Below, piece after piece: positions 39,886-47,578 of a stretch of 64,000 bases of DNA. The translations under genes and the position numbers were made by a program. The DNA is from Enterobacter asburiae (GTDB taxonomy: Bacteria > Pseudomonadota > Gammaproteobacteria > Enterobacterales > Enterobacteriaceae): NCBI RefSeq assembly GCF_021440515.1, contig NZ_JAKCMV010000025.1, forward strand, positions 1 through 64,000. Reading direction: 5' to 3'. Position 1 is the first letter of the stretch; each line of letters begins with the position of its first letter. The notes under the pieces are model-generated. The model saw only the letters and a list, made by a program, of their open reading frames with translations, searched no databases and had not been told where the DNA came from.

Positions 39886-40596
39886 ATGGCGACAGGAAAG
39901 TCCTGCTCTCGCTGGTTTGCGCCTATTGCGGCGTTATTGGTGATTTTTAGCCTGAGTGGGTGTTTCGATAAAGAAGGCGATCAGCGCAAAGCGTTTATCG
40001 ATTTTCTTCAGAATACGGTGATGCGCAGTGGCGAACGTTTGCCAACCCTGACTGCGGATCAGAAAAAACAGTTTGGTCCTTTCGTTTCCGATTACGCCAT
40101 TCTGTATGGTTATTCACAGCAGGTAAGTCAGGCGATGGACTCCGGTCTGCGCCCTGTTTTGGATAGCGTCAACGCCATCCGCGTACCTCAGGATTACATG
40201 ACGCAGAGCGAACCGCTGCGCCAGTCTAACGGTGCGCTGGGCGTGCTGAGCCAGCAGTTGCAGAACGCTAAAATGCAGGCCGATGCTTCTCGCTCCGCGC
40301 TGAAGCAGGGCGACGATCTGAAACCTGTGTTCGACAAGGCGTATGAGAAAGTGGTGACCAAACCCGCTGATGCCTTGCAGCCGCTGATCCCGGCAGCGCA
40401 GATTTTCACGCAGCAGCTGGTGCAGGTGGGTGAATACATTACGCAGCAGGGTACGCAGGTGAGCTTTGTCTCTAACGGTATCCAGTTCCCGACGTCACAG
40501 CAGGCCAGCCAGTATAACGCGTTGATTGGTCCGCTCGCTTCGCAGCATCAGGCGTTTAGCCAGGCGTGGAGTGCGGCAGTCGCCGCGACCGAGTAA
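39886..40596 (+). CDS. yiaF: lipoprotein YiaF (DUF3053)
   Basis: This 236-residue protein starts at MATGKSCSRWFAPIAALL after GAAAGGAG. It has a lipoprotein signal with lipobox SLSGC, then a soluble, largely helical domain. It is collinear with E. coli YiaF over its whole length (NTVMRSGERLPTLTADQKKQ and the SNGIQFPTSQQASQYN region). Function is unknown; a strong terminator follows. Confidence 0.93.
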   Translation: MATGKSCSRWFAPIAALLVIFSLSGCFDKEGDQRKAFIDFLQNTVMRSGERLPTLTADQKKQFGPFVSDYAILYGYSQQVSQAMDSGLRPVLDSVNAIRVPQDYMTQSEPLRQSNGALGVLSQQLQNAKMQADASRSALKQGDDLKPVFDKAYEKVVTKPADALQPLIPAAQIFTQQLVQVGEYITQQGTQVSFVSNGIQFPTSQQASQYNALIGPLASQHQAFSQAWSAAVAATE

Positions 40597-40602
40597 AAAA
40601 AC

Positions 40603-40628
40603 AGCCCCGCTTGATGCGGGGTTTTTTA
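40603..40628 (+). terminator. Rho-independent terminator of yiaF
   Basis: AGCCCCGC-TTGAT-GCGGGGTTTTTTAT: stem with a six-T tail. Confidence 0.92.
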
Positions 40629-40684
40629 TAAGTAATGAAAATAACGCTTGTCATTCATCTACCACATAGGTATAACTGTCTCGT

Positions 40685-40838
40685 CGGTTTGTTACACAGA
40701 CCTAAAGCAGTTTAGTAAAGCAGTCCAGATTGTTATCCATAGATACCCTTCGTTGTGACCCTTCCTTCATCGCTTAATTCTGTAACGCAACCCATCTGCG
40801 CCGGAAGGCACACTATATTTGTTAATAAGGTAATTTCT
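40685..40838 (+). promoter_or_regulatory. cspA 5' leader (cold-shock RNA thermoregulator)
   Basis: A leader of about 154 nt precedes the cspA ATG. It contains a cold-box-like TTGTTACACAGACC near its start, AAAGCAG-TTTAGTAAAG, ATACCCTTCGTTGTG and CCGGAAGGCACACT, each of which has a counterpart in the E. coli cspA leader. That RNA folds differently at low temperature to expose the ribosome site. The exact 5' end is estimated. Confidence 0.75.
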
Positions 40839-41051
40839 ATGTCTGGTAAAATGACTGGTCTGGTAAAATGGTTCAACGCTGATAAAGGTTTCGGCTTCAT
40901 CACTCCTGACGATGGCTCAAAAGACGTGTTCGTACACTTCTCTGCTATCCAGAACGATGGCTACAAATCTCTGGATGAAGGTCAGAAAGTTTCCTTCACC
41001 ATCGAAAGCGGCGCTAAAGGCCCAGCAGCTGGTAACGTTGTAAGCCTGTAA
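40839..41051 (+). CDS. cspA: major cold shock protein CspA
   Basis: This 70-residue OB-fold RNA chaperone has RNP1 KGFGFI and RNP2 VFVHF. The start [13 protein letters not shown] gives the family length; the 28-residue upstream extension translates the leader. It differs from E. coli CspA at only two positions as I recall it. In E. coli cspA lies next to yiaG; here it is between yiaF and ghrB, so local order has changed. Confidence 0.98.
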   Translation: MSGKMTGLVKWFNADKGFGFITPDDGSKDVFVHFSAIQNDGYKSLDEGQKVSFTIESGAKGPAAGNVVSL

Positions 41052-41077
41052 GCTTCCAACCCAGTAGCACAAAATTC

Positions 41078-41105
41078 AAAAACCCGCCTTCTGGCGGGTT
41101 TTTTC
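41078..41105. terminator. bidirectional terminator between cspA and ghrB
   Basis: AAAAACCCGCC-TTCT-GGCGGGTTTTTTCG: A and T runs on either side let it serve both cspA and the convergent kgu/ghrB transcript. Confidence 0.92.
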
Positions 41106-41109
41106 GTTT

Positions 41110-42084
41110 CTACTTTTGGATCTGCGGATTCACGCAGTTCTTCTCCACCTTCCCGCTCAGCGCAGCAATCAGGTTATCCACGGCGGTGGCCGCCATGTTG
41201 TAGCGGGTTTCATGCGTTGCCGAACCGATGTGCGGCAGGGCAACCACGTTAGGCATTGTCAGCAGCGGCGAGCTTGTCGGCAGCGGCTCTTGCTCAAACA
41301 CGTCCAGACCGGCGGCGTGGATCTCACCGTTTTGCAATGCGTCAATCAGCGCCTGTTCATCCACCACCGGGCCACGACCGGCATTGATGAAAATGGCCGA
41401 TTTCTTCATTTTCGCAAATTCCGCTTTGCCTATCAGATGATGGGTTTCATCCGTTAACGGCAGGATCAGGCAGACGTAGTCGGCCTCCTGAAGCAGCGTA
41501 TCCAGCTCGCAGTAGCGCGCGTTAAAGCGCTCTTCCGCTTCACTGTGGTGACGACGCGCGTTGTAGAGGATAGGCATGTTAAAGCCGAAGTGCGCGCGCT
41601 GCGCCAGCGCCAGGCCGATACGGCCCATCCCGACAATCCCCAGCGTTTTGCCGTGAACGTCGACACCAAACCAGTCCGGACCGATGCTTTTCGTCCATTC
41701 GCCCGCTTTCACGCGCTCGGCCACTTCCACTACCCGACGCGCGGTGCTGAGCACCAGCGCCATCAGCGTATCGGCGACGGTCTCCGTCAGGGCATACGGC
41801 GTATGCATCAGCAGAACGTGGCGCGCGTTCAGGGCGTCGACGTCGAAGTTGTCATACCCCACGGAGATAGTAGAAGTCGCGCGAAGCTTCGGCATTTTCT
41901 CCAGCAGTGCGGCATCCACTTTCTCGCTTGAACCCAGCAGCCCTTCGGCGCTGGCGAACGCCTCTGCGTGCTGCGCGACGGTCTCCGGATTAAGGTTTTT
42001 CACCTGCGTCACGGTGAAGTGCTCTTCCAGGCGCTTTTGCAGATCTTCAGGCAGTGCTTTATACAAAATGACGGACGGCTTCAT
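41110..42084 (-). CDS. ghrB: 2-ketoaldonate/glyoxylate/hydroxypyruvate reductase B (KguD-like role)
   Basis: This 324-residue D-2-hydroxyacid dehydrogenase has the NAD(P) motif GIVGMGRIG (near 150), catalytic Arg in [11 protein letters not shown], Glu in the DVFEQEPL region, and His in [12 protein letters not shown]. coli GhrB reduces glyoxylate, hydroxypyruvate and 2-keto-aldonates. It is related to KguD, the 2-keto-6-phosphogluconate reductase of Pseudomonas. Here it is 27 bp downstream of a KguT-like transporter on the same strand, as the last gene of a kgu-type operon, so it probably supplies the reductase step. Confidence 0.9.
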   Translation of the reverse strand: MKPSVILYKALPEDLQKRLEEHFTVTQVKNLNPETVAQHAEAFASAEGLLGSSEKVDAALLEKMPKLRATSTISVGYDNFDVDALNARHVLLMHTPYALTETVADTLMALVLSTARRVVEVAERVKAGEWTKSIGPDWFGVDVHGKTLGIVGMGRIGLALAQRAHFGFNMPILYNARRHHSEAEERFNARYCELDTLLQEADYVCLILPLTDETHHLIGKAEFAKMKKSAIFINAGRGPVVDEQALIDALQNGEIHAAGLDVFEQEPLPTSSPLLTMPNVVALPHIGSATHETRYNMAATAVDNLIAALSGKVEKNCVNPQIQK

Positions 42085-42111
42085 GCTAATCTCCGTTGAT
42101 TTTCAATAGGT

Positions 42112-43392
42112 TCAGGCGTGTCGTGCGCCGACGGGCAGCTGTTGATTATTAGCAGGCTTAACAATCAGAGTAAGCCACACTGAGGCAAAAAGTGCTACCC
42201 CCATAAATATGTACGATGCGGACGGGCTGCCGGTTGCGCCGTTCAGATAGCCCACAAACCAGGAGCCAAAGAAGGAGCCGAGCGCGCCCATGCTGTTGAT
42301 CAGCGCCATCGCGCCGCCCGCCACGTTACGCGGCAGCATCTCCGGGATAATGGCGAAGAAGGGGCCATACGGGGCGTACATAGCCGCACCGGCAATCACC
42401 AGCAATGTGTAAGAAACCCAGAAATGGTTTGCGCCAACCGCCCACGAGCCGATAAATGCAAAGGCGGCTATCAGCAGCAATGGCCAGACGAAGAGCTTAC
42501 GGTTCTGGAGTTTGTCCGAGGCCCATGAGCAGATAATCATGGCGATGGTTGCCGCCAGATAAGGTACGGAAGACAGCCAGCCCACCTGCACCATGCCGAG
42601 GTTTTCACCGCCGCTGCGGATAATCGACGGCAGCCACAGCACGAAGCCATACACGCCAATGCTCCACGTAAAATACTGGGCGCACAGCAGGATCACGTTA
42701 CGCGAGCGGAACGCTTCGCCGTAGTTACGCACCGCCTTCAGCCCCTGCTGTTCTTTATCGAGCAGCGCCTGCAACGCTGCTTTTTCGTCTTCGGAAAGCC
42801 ATTTCGCCTGGGCCGGCTTATCTTTCACCAGCACCCACCAGCAGAACGCCCAAATTACCGCCGGGACGCCTTCGATGATAAACATTTCGCGCCAGCCAAA
42901 GGACTGGATCAGGTAGCCGGACACTACCGACATCCACAGCACCGTGACCGGGTTGCCGAGGATCAGGAAGGTATTGGCGCGAGAGCGTTCGGATTTGGTA
43001 AACCAGTTGCTGATGTAGATCAGCATCGCGGGCATAACCGCCGCCTCGACCACGCCGAGGATAAAGCGGATGGCCGCCAGCGCCGGGATATTGTTCACCA
43101 CCCCGGTCAGCGACGCGCAGCCGCCCCACAAAATCAGGCAGATAAAGATAAGCTTGCGCACGCTGCGGCGCTCGGCGTAGATCGCACCGGGGATCTGGAA
43201 GAAGAAATAGCCGAGGAAGAAGAGGGCACCGAGCAGGGAAGAGATACCTTTGGTGATACCAAGATCTTCGGTGATCCCCGCGGCGGACGCGAAACTGAAG
43301 TTGGCACGATCGAGGTACGCCAGGCTGTACGTGATAAACACGATTGGCATGATGTACCACCAGCGTTTTACTGCATTGGTCGAACTGTTCAT
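42112..43392 (-). CDS. kguT: MFS 2-ketogluconate transporter, KguT-like
   Basis: This 426-residue major facilitator of the anion:cation symporter family has about 12 membrane segments and the MFS motif in loop 2-3 (YAERRSVRKLIF). The N-terminal YIMPIVFITYSLAYLDRANF is typical of sugar-acid transporters. The substrate is inferred from the neighbouring kinase, epimerase-like gene and LacI regulator, the gene set of Pseudomonas kguEKTD/ptxS. An alternative would be another hexonate or hexuronate. Gaps are 39 bp to kguK and 27 bp to ghrB. Confidence 0.8.
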   Translation of the reverse strand: MNSSTNAVKRWWYIMPIVFITYSLAYLDRANFSFASAAGITEDLGITKGISSLLGALFFLGYFFFQIPGAIYAERRSVRKLIFICLILWGGCASLTGVVNNIPALAAIRFILGVVEAAVMPAMLIYISNWFTKSERSRANTFLILGNPVTVLWMSVVSGYLIQSFGWREMFIIEGVPAVIWAFCWWVLVKDKPAQAKWLSEDEKAALQALLDKEQQGLKAVRNYGEAFRSRNVILLCAQYFTWSIGVYGFVLWLPSIIRSGGENLGMVQVGWLSSVPYLAATIAMIICSWASDKLQNRKLFVWPLLLIAAFAFIGSWAVGANHFWVSYTLLVIAGAAMYAPYGPFFAIIPEMLPRNVAGGAMALINSMGALGSFFGSWFVGYLNGATGSPSASYIFMGVALFASVWLTLIVKPANNQQLPVGARHA

Positions 43393-43431
43393 AGGCTTGC
43401 CTCTGTTGTGGAGGTGATTACCCCCTCGGAT

Positions 43432-44370
43432 CTATTCGTCGAGCTGCGCGCGAGTGGGTAATCCTTCGCTGTCGCCCTGCACCTGGATTGCCAGCGATCC
43501 AATCCTGTTGCCCCGCGCTACGGCCTGTTGCAGCGTTTTACCTTCCAGCAGGGCGCTAATCACGCCGACGGCGAATCCATCGCCTGCGCCAACGGTATCG
43601 ACCACGTTATCGACCTTAACCGCCGCCACCGCGCCCTGCTCGCCGCTGGCGGTTTTAAACCAGGCGCCGTCGGCACCGGTTTTCAGCACCACGGCTTTAA
43701 CCCCTTGATTCAGGTAGAAATCGGCAATCCCCTCCGGCGTCTTTTCACCCGTGAGGATCATCCCTTCTTTGACTCCCGGCAGCACCCAGTCGGCCTGGAA
43801 CGCCAGGCGGTTGAGTTTCTCGACCATCTCCGCTTCGCTTTTCCACAGCACCGGGCGCAGATTCGGATCAAACGAGATCGTCTTGCCCTGCGCCTTCATC
43901 GCCGAGGCAGCGTGATCCAGTAAACCGTACGAGCTGGCAGACAGCGCGGCGGCGACGCCGCTCAGGTGAAGATGTCGCGCAGAGCCGAAGTAGCGGGCGT
44001 CAAAATCGTCTACTGAAAGATGGCTTGCGGCAGAGCCTTTGCGGAAATACTCCACGGTGGGATCGGTTCCATTTTCCACCTTAGATTTCAGCTGGAAGCC
44101 GGTCGGGAAGCGCCCGTCGAGCGTCACGCCCGCGGCATCTATCCCCTCTTTTTTCAGTGAATCCAGAACGAAATGGCCGAAGCTGTCGTCGCCCACGCGG
44201 CTCACCCAGCCCACGTTCAGGCCCAGACGCGCCAGGCCCGTCGCGACGTTCAGCTCTGCGCCCGCCACGCGTTTGATAAAGCTCTCGACCGCGCTCAGCT
44301 CGCCCGTTTCGGTGGCAACAAACATCGCCATGGCTTCGCCGATAGTGATTACATCCAGCGTCTTATGCAT
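43432..44370 (-). CDS. kguK: PfkB-family 2-ketogluconate kinase, KguK-like
   Basis: This 312-residue ribokinase-fold kinase has N-terminal ITIGEAMAMFVATETGEL, a substrate-side GGAELNVATGLARLG-type segment (here VAGAELNVATGLARLG), and the C-terminal PfkB signature DTVGAGDGFAVGV with the catalytic Asp. It differs markedly from E. coli KdgK as I recall it. In context it should phosphorylate 2-ketogluconate at C6. A 2-keto-3-deoxygluconate kinase is the main alternative. It starts 3 bp after the kguE stop. Confidence 0.8.
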   Translation of the reverse strand: MHKTLDVITIGEAMAMFVATETGELSAVESFIKRVAGAELNVATGLARLGLNVGWVSRVGDDSFGHFVLDSLKKEGIDAAGVTLDGRFPTGFQLKSKVENGTDPTVEYFRKGSAASHLSVDDFDARYFGSARHLHLSGVAAALSASSYGLLDHAASAMKAQGKTISFDPNLRPVLWKSEAEMVEKLNRLAFQADWVLPGVKEGMILTGEKTPEGIADFYLNQGVKAVVLKTGADGAWFKTASGEQGAVAAVKVDNVVDTVGAGDGFAVGVISALLEGKTLQQAVARGNRIGSLAIQVQGDSEGLPTRAQLDE

Positions 44371-44373
44371 GAT

Positions 44374-45123
44374 TTACTCCTCGCGCAGCAGGTTGACGTA
44401 ATGACGGGTGACGGCGGTTAAATCCGCCCCCTCCAGCGGGAATTCGATACCGCGCGGCGCATCGGAAGGCAGCCGATCGAGCAGCGCCAGCCAGCGGGCG
44501 TCGGCGTTATCCGGCGCAACGGCACGAAACTGCGCGTTGTGCGCGACGGCGGCTTTGACGTGGATATAGCTGACGGCAGGTGCCAGATGACGCGCGGCCT
44601 CTTCCGGCGAATCGCCGACCCACAGCCAGTTGCCCATATCAAAGGTCAGCGTGATCGGCAGGGACATCACCCGGCAGGCCGCCTTGAAGCGCTGCATCGG
44701 GGCGAGCTGGCCGCAGTCGGTCTGATCGTTTTCAACCACCAGCGCCATGCCGCTTGCATCCAGCAAAGCGCGAAGGGCGTCAAGCGGCTGTTTATCCTGA
44801 AAATGACCGAGGGAGACCTTGAGCCACAGGGCGTTGAGGGTGCTGGCTTCCGCCAGATAGCGCGACAGGTCCGGATTGAGCTTACCGTCTGCGGTAAACA
44901 GAGGGGCAGGGGCGGAGTAACAGGCCAGCAGGCCCAGCAGTTTAATGGATTCGCCCAGCGCGGGCAGCGTCTGTAGCTCCTCGCTGGTGAACAGTTCGCG
45001 GCGGATCTCAACCCCGTCGGCACCTGCGGCAGCAATCACGGGCAGCATCGCTCGTTGTCCGCCCGCCTCTCGCACCCGATCCGCGCCGTACGCGGCGGTG
45101 ACCACCATAATTTTCCTGCTCAT
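44374..45123 (-). CDS. kguE: sugar phosphate isomerase/epimerase-like protein, KguE-like
   Basis: This 249-residue TIM-barrel protein of the xylose-isomerase-like (AP endonuclease 2) superfamily has GADGVEIRRELF in an early strand, ALVVENDQTDCG near the middle, FDMGNWLWVGDSP, and the C-terminal RGIEFPLEG strand. Glu/Asp/His in these strands are the usual metal ligands. KguE is the least understood member of kgu operons; no reaction is established for the pathway step. It is the first structural gene after the operator region. Confidence 0.78.
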   Translation of the reverse strand: MSRKIMVVTAAYGADRVREAGGQRAMLPVIAAAGADGVEIRRELFTSEELQTLPALGESIKLLGLLACYSAPAPLFTADGKLNPDLSRYLAEASTLNALWLKVSLGHFQDKQPLDALRALLDASGMALVVENDQTDCGQLAPMQRFKAACRVMSLPITLTFDMGNWLWVGDSPEEAARHLAPAVSYIHVKAAVAHNAQFRAVAPDNADARWLALLDRLPSDAPRGIEFPLEGADLTAVTRHYVNLLREE

Positions 45124-45150
45124 TGCCTGACTCCATCGCCTGTATTGATA

Positions 45151-45179
45151 GTAATACGCTAGATGGTACCGGTTCCAAA
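45151..45179 (-). promoter_or_regulatory. probable kgu promoter overlapping the operator
   Basis: Minus strand TTGGAA (-35, 45174-45179) and TATTAC (-10, 45151-45156) are spaced 17 bp. The putative operator lies across the -35 and spacer, as expected for a repressed promoter. Confidence 0.45.
45164..45177. promoter_or_regulatory. PtxS-like LacI-family operator
   Basis: TGGTACCGGTTCCA is a near-perfect inverted repeat centred on CCGG (half-sites TGGTACC and TGGAACC). It resembles the published Pseudomonas PtxS operator TGAAACCGGTTTCA. It sits in the 103-bp gap between the LacI gene and kguE. Confidence 0.7.
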
Positions 45180-45201
45180 GGAAAGGTCAGGATGTTGAAT
45201 T

Positions 45202-45217
45202 TATGATCGCTATCACG
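45202..45217. promoter_or_regulatory. CRP-like site upstream of the kgu promoter
   Basis: TATGA-TCGCTA-TCACG matches the CRP core at 8 of 10 positions. It is centred roughly 65 bp upstream of the estimated start site, near the class I activator position. Confidence 0.5.
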
Positions 45218-45226
45218 AAGGAAGAA

Positions 45227-46243
45227 TTATCGGGAGGTTGAGCCGCGAACGATCAGTTCACCGGAGAAAACCTGCTCGCGGACCGCGTCGCTTTCCCCTT
45301 CAATGCGCCGAACCACCTGTTCCACAGCGGCATAGCCGATCTGCCAGGTAGGCTGTTTGAGAGTGGTAATGCCCACGCCCGCCAGCTCGGCCCATTCGAG
45401 TTCGTCAAAGCCCAGCAGGCCGATATCGCTGCCCCAGTGCAGGCCGATGCGCTTAAGGGATCGGGCAACCTGAAGTGTGAGCGCACCGTTGGCGGAGATC
45501 ACCGCCTTACGCATCCCGCGGTGGCGGGTGTGGAACTGGCGCAGGGTATTGTCGATCTGCTCTGACTCGTGGAGCGGGGTTTCGGCGTTTTCGGCGATAA
45601 CGCCCGGATAGCGCGCCAGGGTCGCGCGGAAGGCGCTCAGGCGATCGCGGCGAGTATTGACCATGCCGAGCGGTTCGCTGAGAAACAGGATCGCCTCGAA
45701 GCCTTGTTCAATCAGGTGCTCCGTCGCAGTGGTGGCCGCCTGGGTATTGTCCAGCCCTACCACGTCGCAGGCAAATTCCGGGATTTTTCGGTCAATCAGC
45801 ACCATCGGCAGGGAGGACTGTTGCAGGCGGTTCAGCCCCTCTTCGCGCATCCCCACGGCGTTAACCACAATGCCTTCCACCTGATAGCTGCGCAGCAGAT
45901 CGAGGTAATGCAGCTCCTGATCGAGTTCGTTGTTGGTGTTACAGACCAGCGGGGTGAAGCCTTTTTCACGACAGGCGGCCTCGATGCCGCTCAGCACGTT
46001 GACGGAGTAGGGGTTGGTGATGTCGGCGATAATCAGCCCGATAAGGCGGGTGCGGCCATGCTTCAGGCCGCGGGCCATCAGGCTTGGGCGGTAGTCGAGC
46101 TCGGCGATAGCCTGTTCAATACGGGCGAGCAGCGCGTCGGAAAGCAGATGTTTCTCGCCGTTGAGATAGCGCGAAATACTGGTTTTACCGGTTTTGGCGG
46201 CCTTCGCCACGTCGCTGATGGTGGCCCGTGTGGATTTGCGCAT
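45227..46243 (-). CDS. ptxS: LacI-family repressor, PtxS-like
   Basis: This 338-residue protein has an N-terminal LacI helix-turn-helix (ATISDVAKAAKTGKTSISRY, residues 7-26) with hinge helix (SLMARGLKHGRT) and a periplasmic-binding-type effector domain (LIGLIIADITNPYS onward). It lies just upstream of the kgu genes on the same strand, with a matching palindrome between them. In Pseudomonas, PtxS is released by 2-ketogluconate. The effector here is inferred by analogy. Confidence 0.82.
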   Translation of the reverse strand: MRKSTRATISDVAKAAKTGKTSISRYLNGEKHLLSDALLARIEQAIAELDYRPSLMARGLKHGRTRLIGLIIADITNPYSVNVLSGIEAACREKGFTPLVCNTNNELDQELHYLDLLRSYQVEGIVVNAVGMREEGLNRLQQSSLPMVLIDRKIPEFACDVVGLDNTQAATTATEHLIEQGFEAILFLSEPLGMVNTRRDRLSAFRATLARYPGVIAENAETPLHESEQIDNTLRQFHTRHRGMRKAVISANGALTLQVARSLKRIGLHWGSDIGLLGFDELEWAELAGVGITTLKQPTWQIGYAAVEQVVRRIEGESDAVREQVFSGELIVRGSTSR

Positions 46244-46357
46244 CGATGATTTCCCTGAATTTGGTGGGAATACCTTAGCGGGAAAATCAGCGATGGCAAG
46301 TGGTTCATTCCGGGGGAAGCGGACTGAGAGCCGAGTCTACATTCACGCACGGACGAC

Positions 46358-46394
46358 TCCCTCTCCATTGAAGGAGAGGGATGGGGTGAGGGGG
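46358..46394. repeat. CCCTCACCC-type palindrome, copy F
   Basis: CTCCCTCTCC-ATTGA-AGGAGAGGGATGGGGTGAGGGG is joined directly to the 150-bp dispersed element, exactly as at the start of the window. This shows the two repeats travel as a composite. Confidence 0.7.
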
Positions 46395-46534
46395 AACATA
46401 CGGCTCTGGTGGTTATTCCGTTCACCTTACGTTCCTTGCTTCTCTGGAATCACAGAACCTGTGAACGTGCCAGGGTGGTTCACCGCCACCACCCTGGCAA
46501 CCCGGGCTCCCGGCAAGAAAATCGCCGCTTCGCG
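46385..46534 (+). repeat. 150-bp dispersed structured repeat, copy 2
   Basis: This is the inverted counterpart of 21-170. The hairpin at 46469-46498 has stem GCCAGGGTGGT paired with ACCACCCTGGC and loop TCACCGCC. Compared with copy 1, three stem pairs differ and all three are compensated, while the loop is unchanged. Flanks are also highly conserved (ATACGGCTCTGGTGGT, ATTCCGTTCACCTTACGTTC, CCCGGGCTCCCGGCAAGAAA). It is between ptxS and yiaD. Confidence 0.8.
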
Positions 46535-46752
46535 GTGCCTTCGGCGACTGCTTACGGCTAATCGGGGACGGGCGGAGGTAACATCCCTGTAAATCCGCCC
46601 TCTCGGCGCATCCCTGCGCCTCGCCCCGGCCTCCAGCTATCGCCTCAGCGATTTTCAGCCGGAACAGGGTATCGCTGTAACCAATTAATTTTATGCAAGC
46701 ATTCTAATCGCTTAATGAGAACCGCCTGCCGCAGTAAGAGGTATCAAAATGC
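46535..46752. other. intergenic remainder between repeat copy 2 and yiaD
   Basis: GC-rich sequence with several short inverted repeats (for example CGCATCCCTGCGC) gives way to an AT-rich stretch. I see no gene; it may be more repeat-derived sequence whose copy is outside this window. Confidence 0.4.
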
Positions 46753-47415
46753 TTACTGCATCGGACTCAGCGTAATCTCTACGCGACGGTTCTGCGCTTT
46801 CCCTTCCGCCGTGCTGTTGCTGGCGATTGGATTTGACGGGCCCATCCCTTTGCTGTTGATGCGGTTCGCCGCGACGCCCTGGGTGATCAGCGCGCTGGAG
46901 ACCGCATCGGCGCGCTGCTGCGACAGACGGTTGTTGAGATCCAGGCTGCCGGTGTTATCGGTAAAGCCAAACACGTTAACGGCGGTTTTTGGATACTCTT
47001 TCAGCACCATCGCCACGCCGGTCAGCGTGTTGGCGCCTGCCGGTTTCAGCGTTGCGCTGCTGGAGTCGAAGGTCACGTTATTGGGCATGTTCAGGATGAT
47101 GTTGTCACCGTTGCGCGTTACGCTCACGCCGGTGCCCTGCATTTTCTCGCGCAGTTTGGATTCCTGCACGTCCATGTAATAGCCCGCGCCGCCGCCCAGC
47201 GCTGCGCCTGCGGCGGCACCGATCAGCGCACCTTTACCGCGATCTTTCTTGGACGAGGAGAGTGCGCCAATACCGGCGCCTACCAGCGAGCCGATACCCG
47301 CGCCGATGCCGGATTTACCCGCTTCACGTTCGCCGGTGTAAGGGTTGGTTGTGCAGCCTGAAATAGCCAGCGTGCCGCTCACAATAGCGGCAATAACCAG
47401 TACGCGTTTTTTCAT
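46753..47415 (-). CDS. yiaD: OmpA-family lipoprotein YiaD
   Basis: This 220-residue lipoprotein (LAISGC lipobox) has a glycine-zipper membrane region (GAGIGSLVGAGIGAL and LIGAAAGAALGGGAGYY, about residues 37-85) and a C-terminal OmpA peptidoglycan-binding domain (VFGFTDNTGSLDLNNRLSQQ, residues about 145-210). E. coli YiaD is the same size; its overproduction suppresses a bamD defect. Here the 4.3-kb kgu block separates it from ghrB, its neighbour in E. coli. Confidence 0.93.
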   Translation of the reverse strand: MKKRVLVIAAIVSGTLAISGCTTNPYTGEREAGKSGIGAGIGSLVGAGIGALSSSKKDRGKGALIGAAAGAALGGGAGYYMDVQESKLREKMQGTGVSVTRNGDNIILNMPNNVTFDSSSATLKPAGANTLTGVAMVLKEYPKTAVNVFGFTDNTGSLDLNNRLSQQRADAVSSALITQGVAANRINSKGMGPSNPIASNSTAEGKAQNRRVEITLSPMQ

Positions 47416-47578
47416 CTTATTTCCTTAATCCTTTTTATTCTTTGCCACGACGAGTCTGGCGGTTGATTATGACGTCCAGATACGGAGAAAATTCCCGGTA
47501 TAACTCTGAAATTTGTGTCAAACCATAAACAGCCTCAGTAAGAAGGCCGTCAACCTGCACGCATCCAGGAGCGCACGC

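Noticed and set aside
41110..46534. The kgu block as a recent mobile island
   Set aside because: No integrase, IS, tRNA target or direct repeats flank it; only the 150-bp repeat lies at one side. An old insertion, or loss in E. coli, fits as well.
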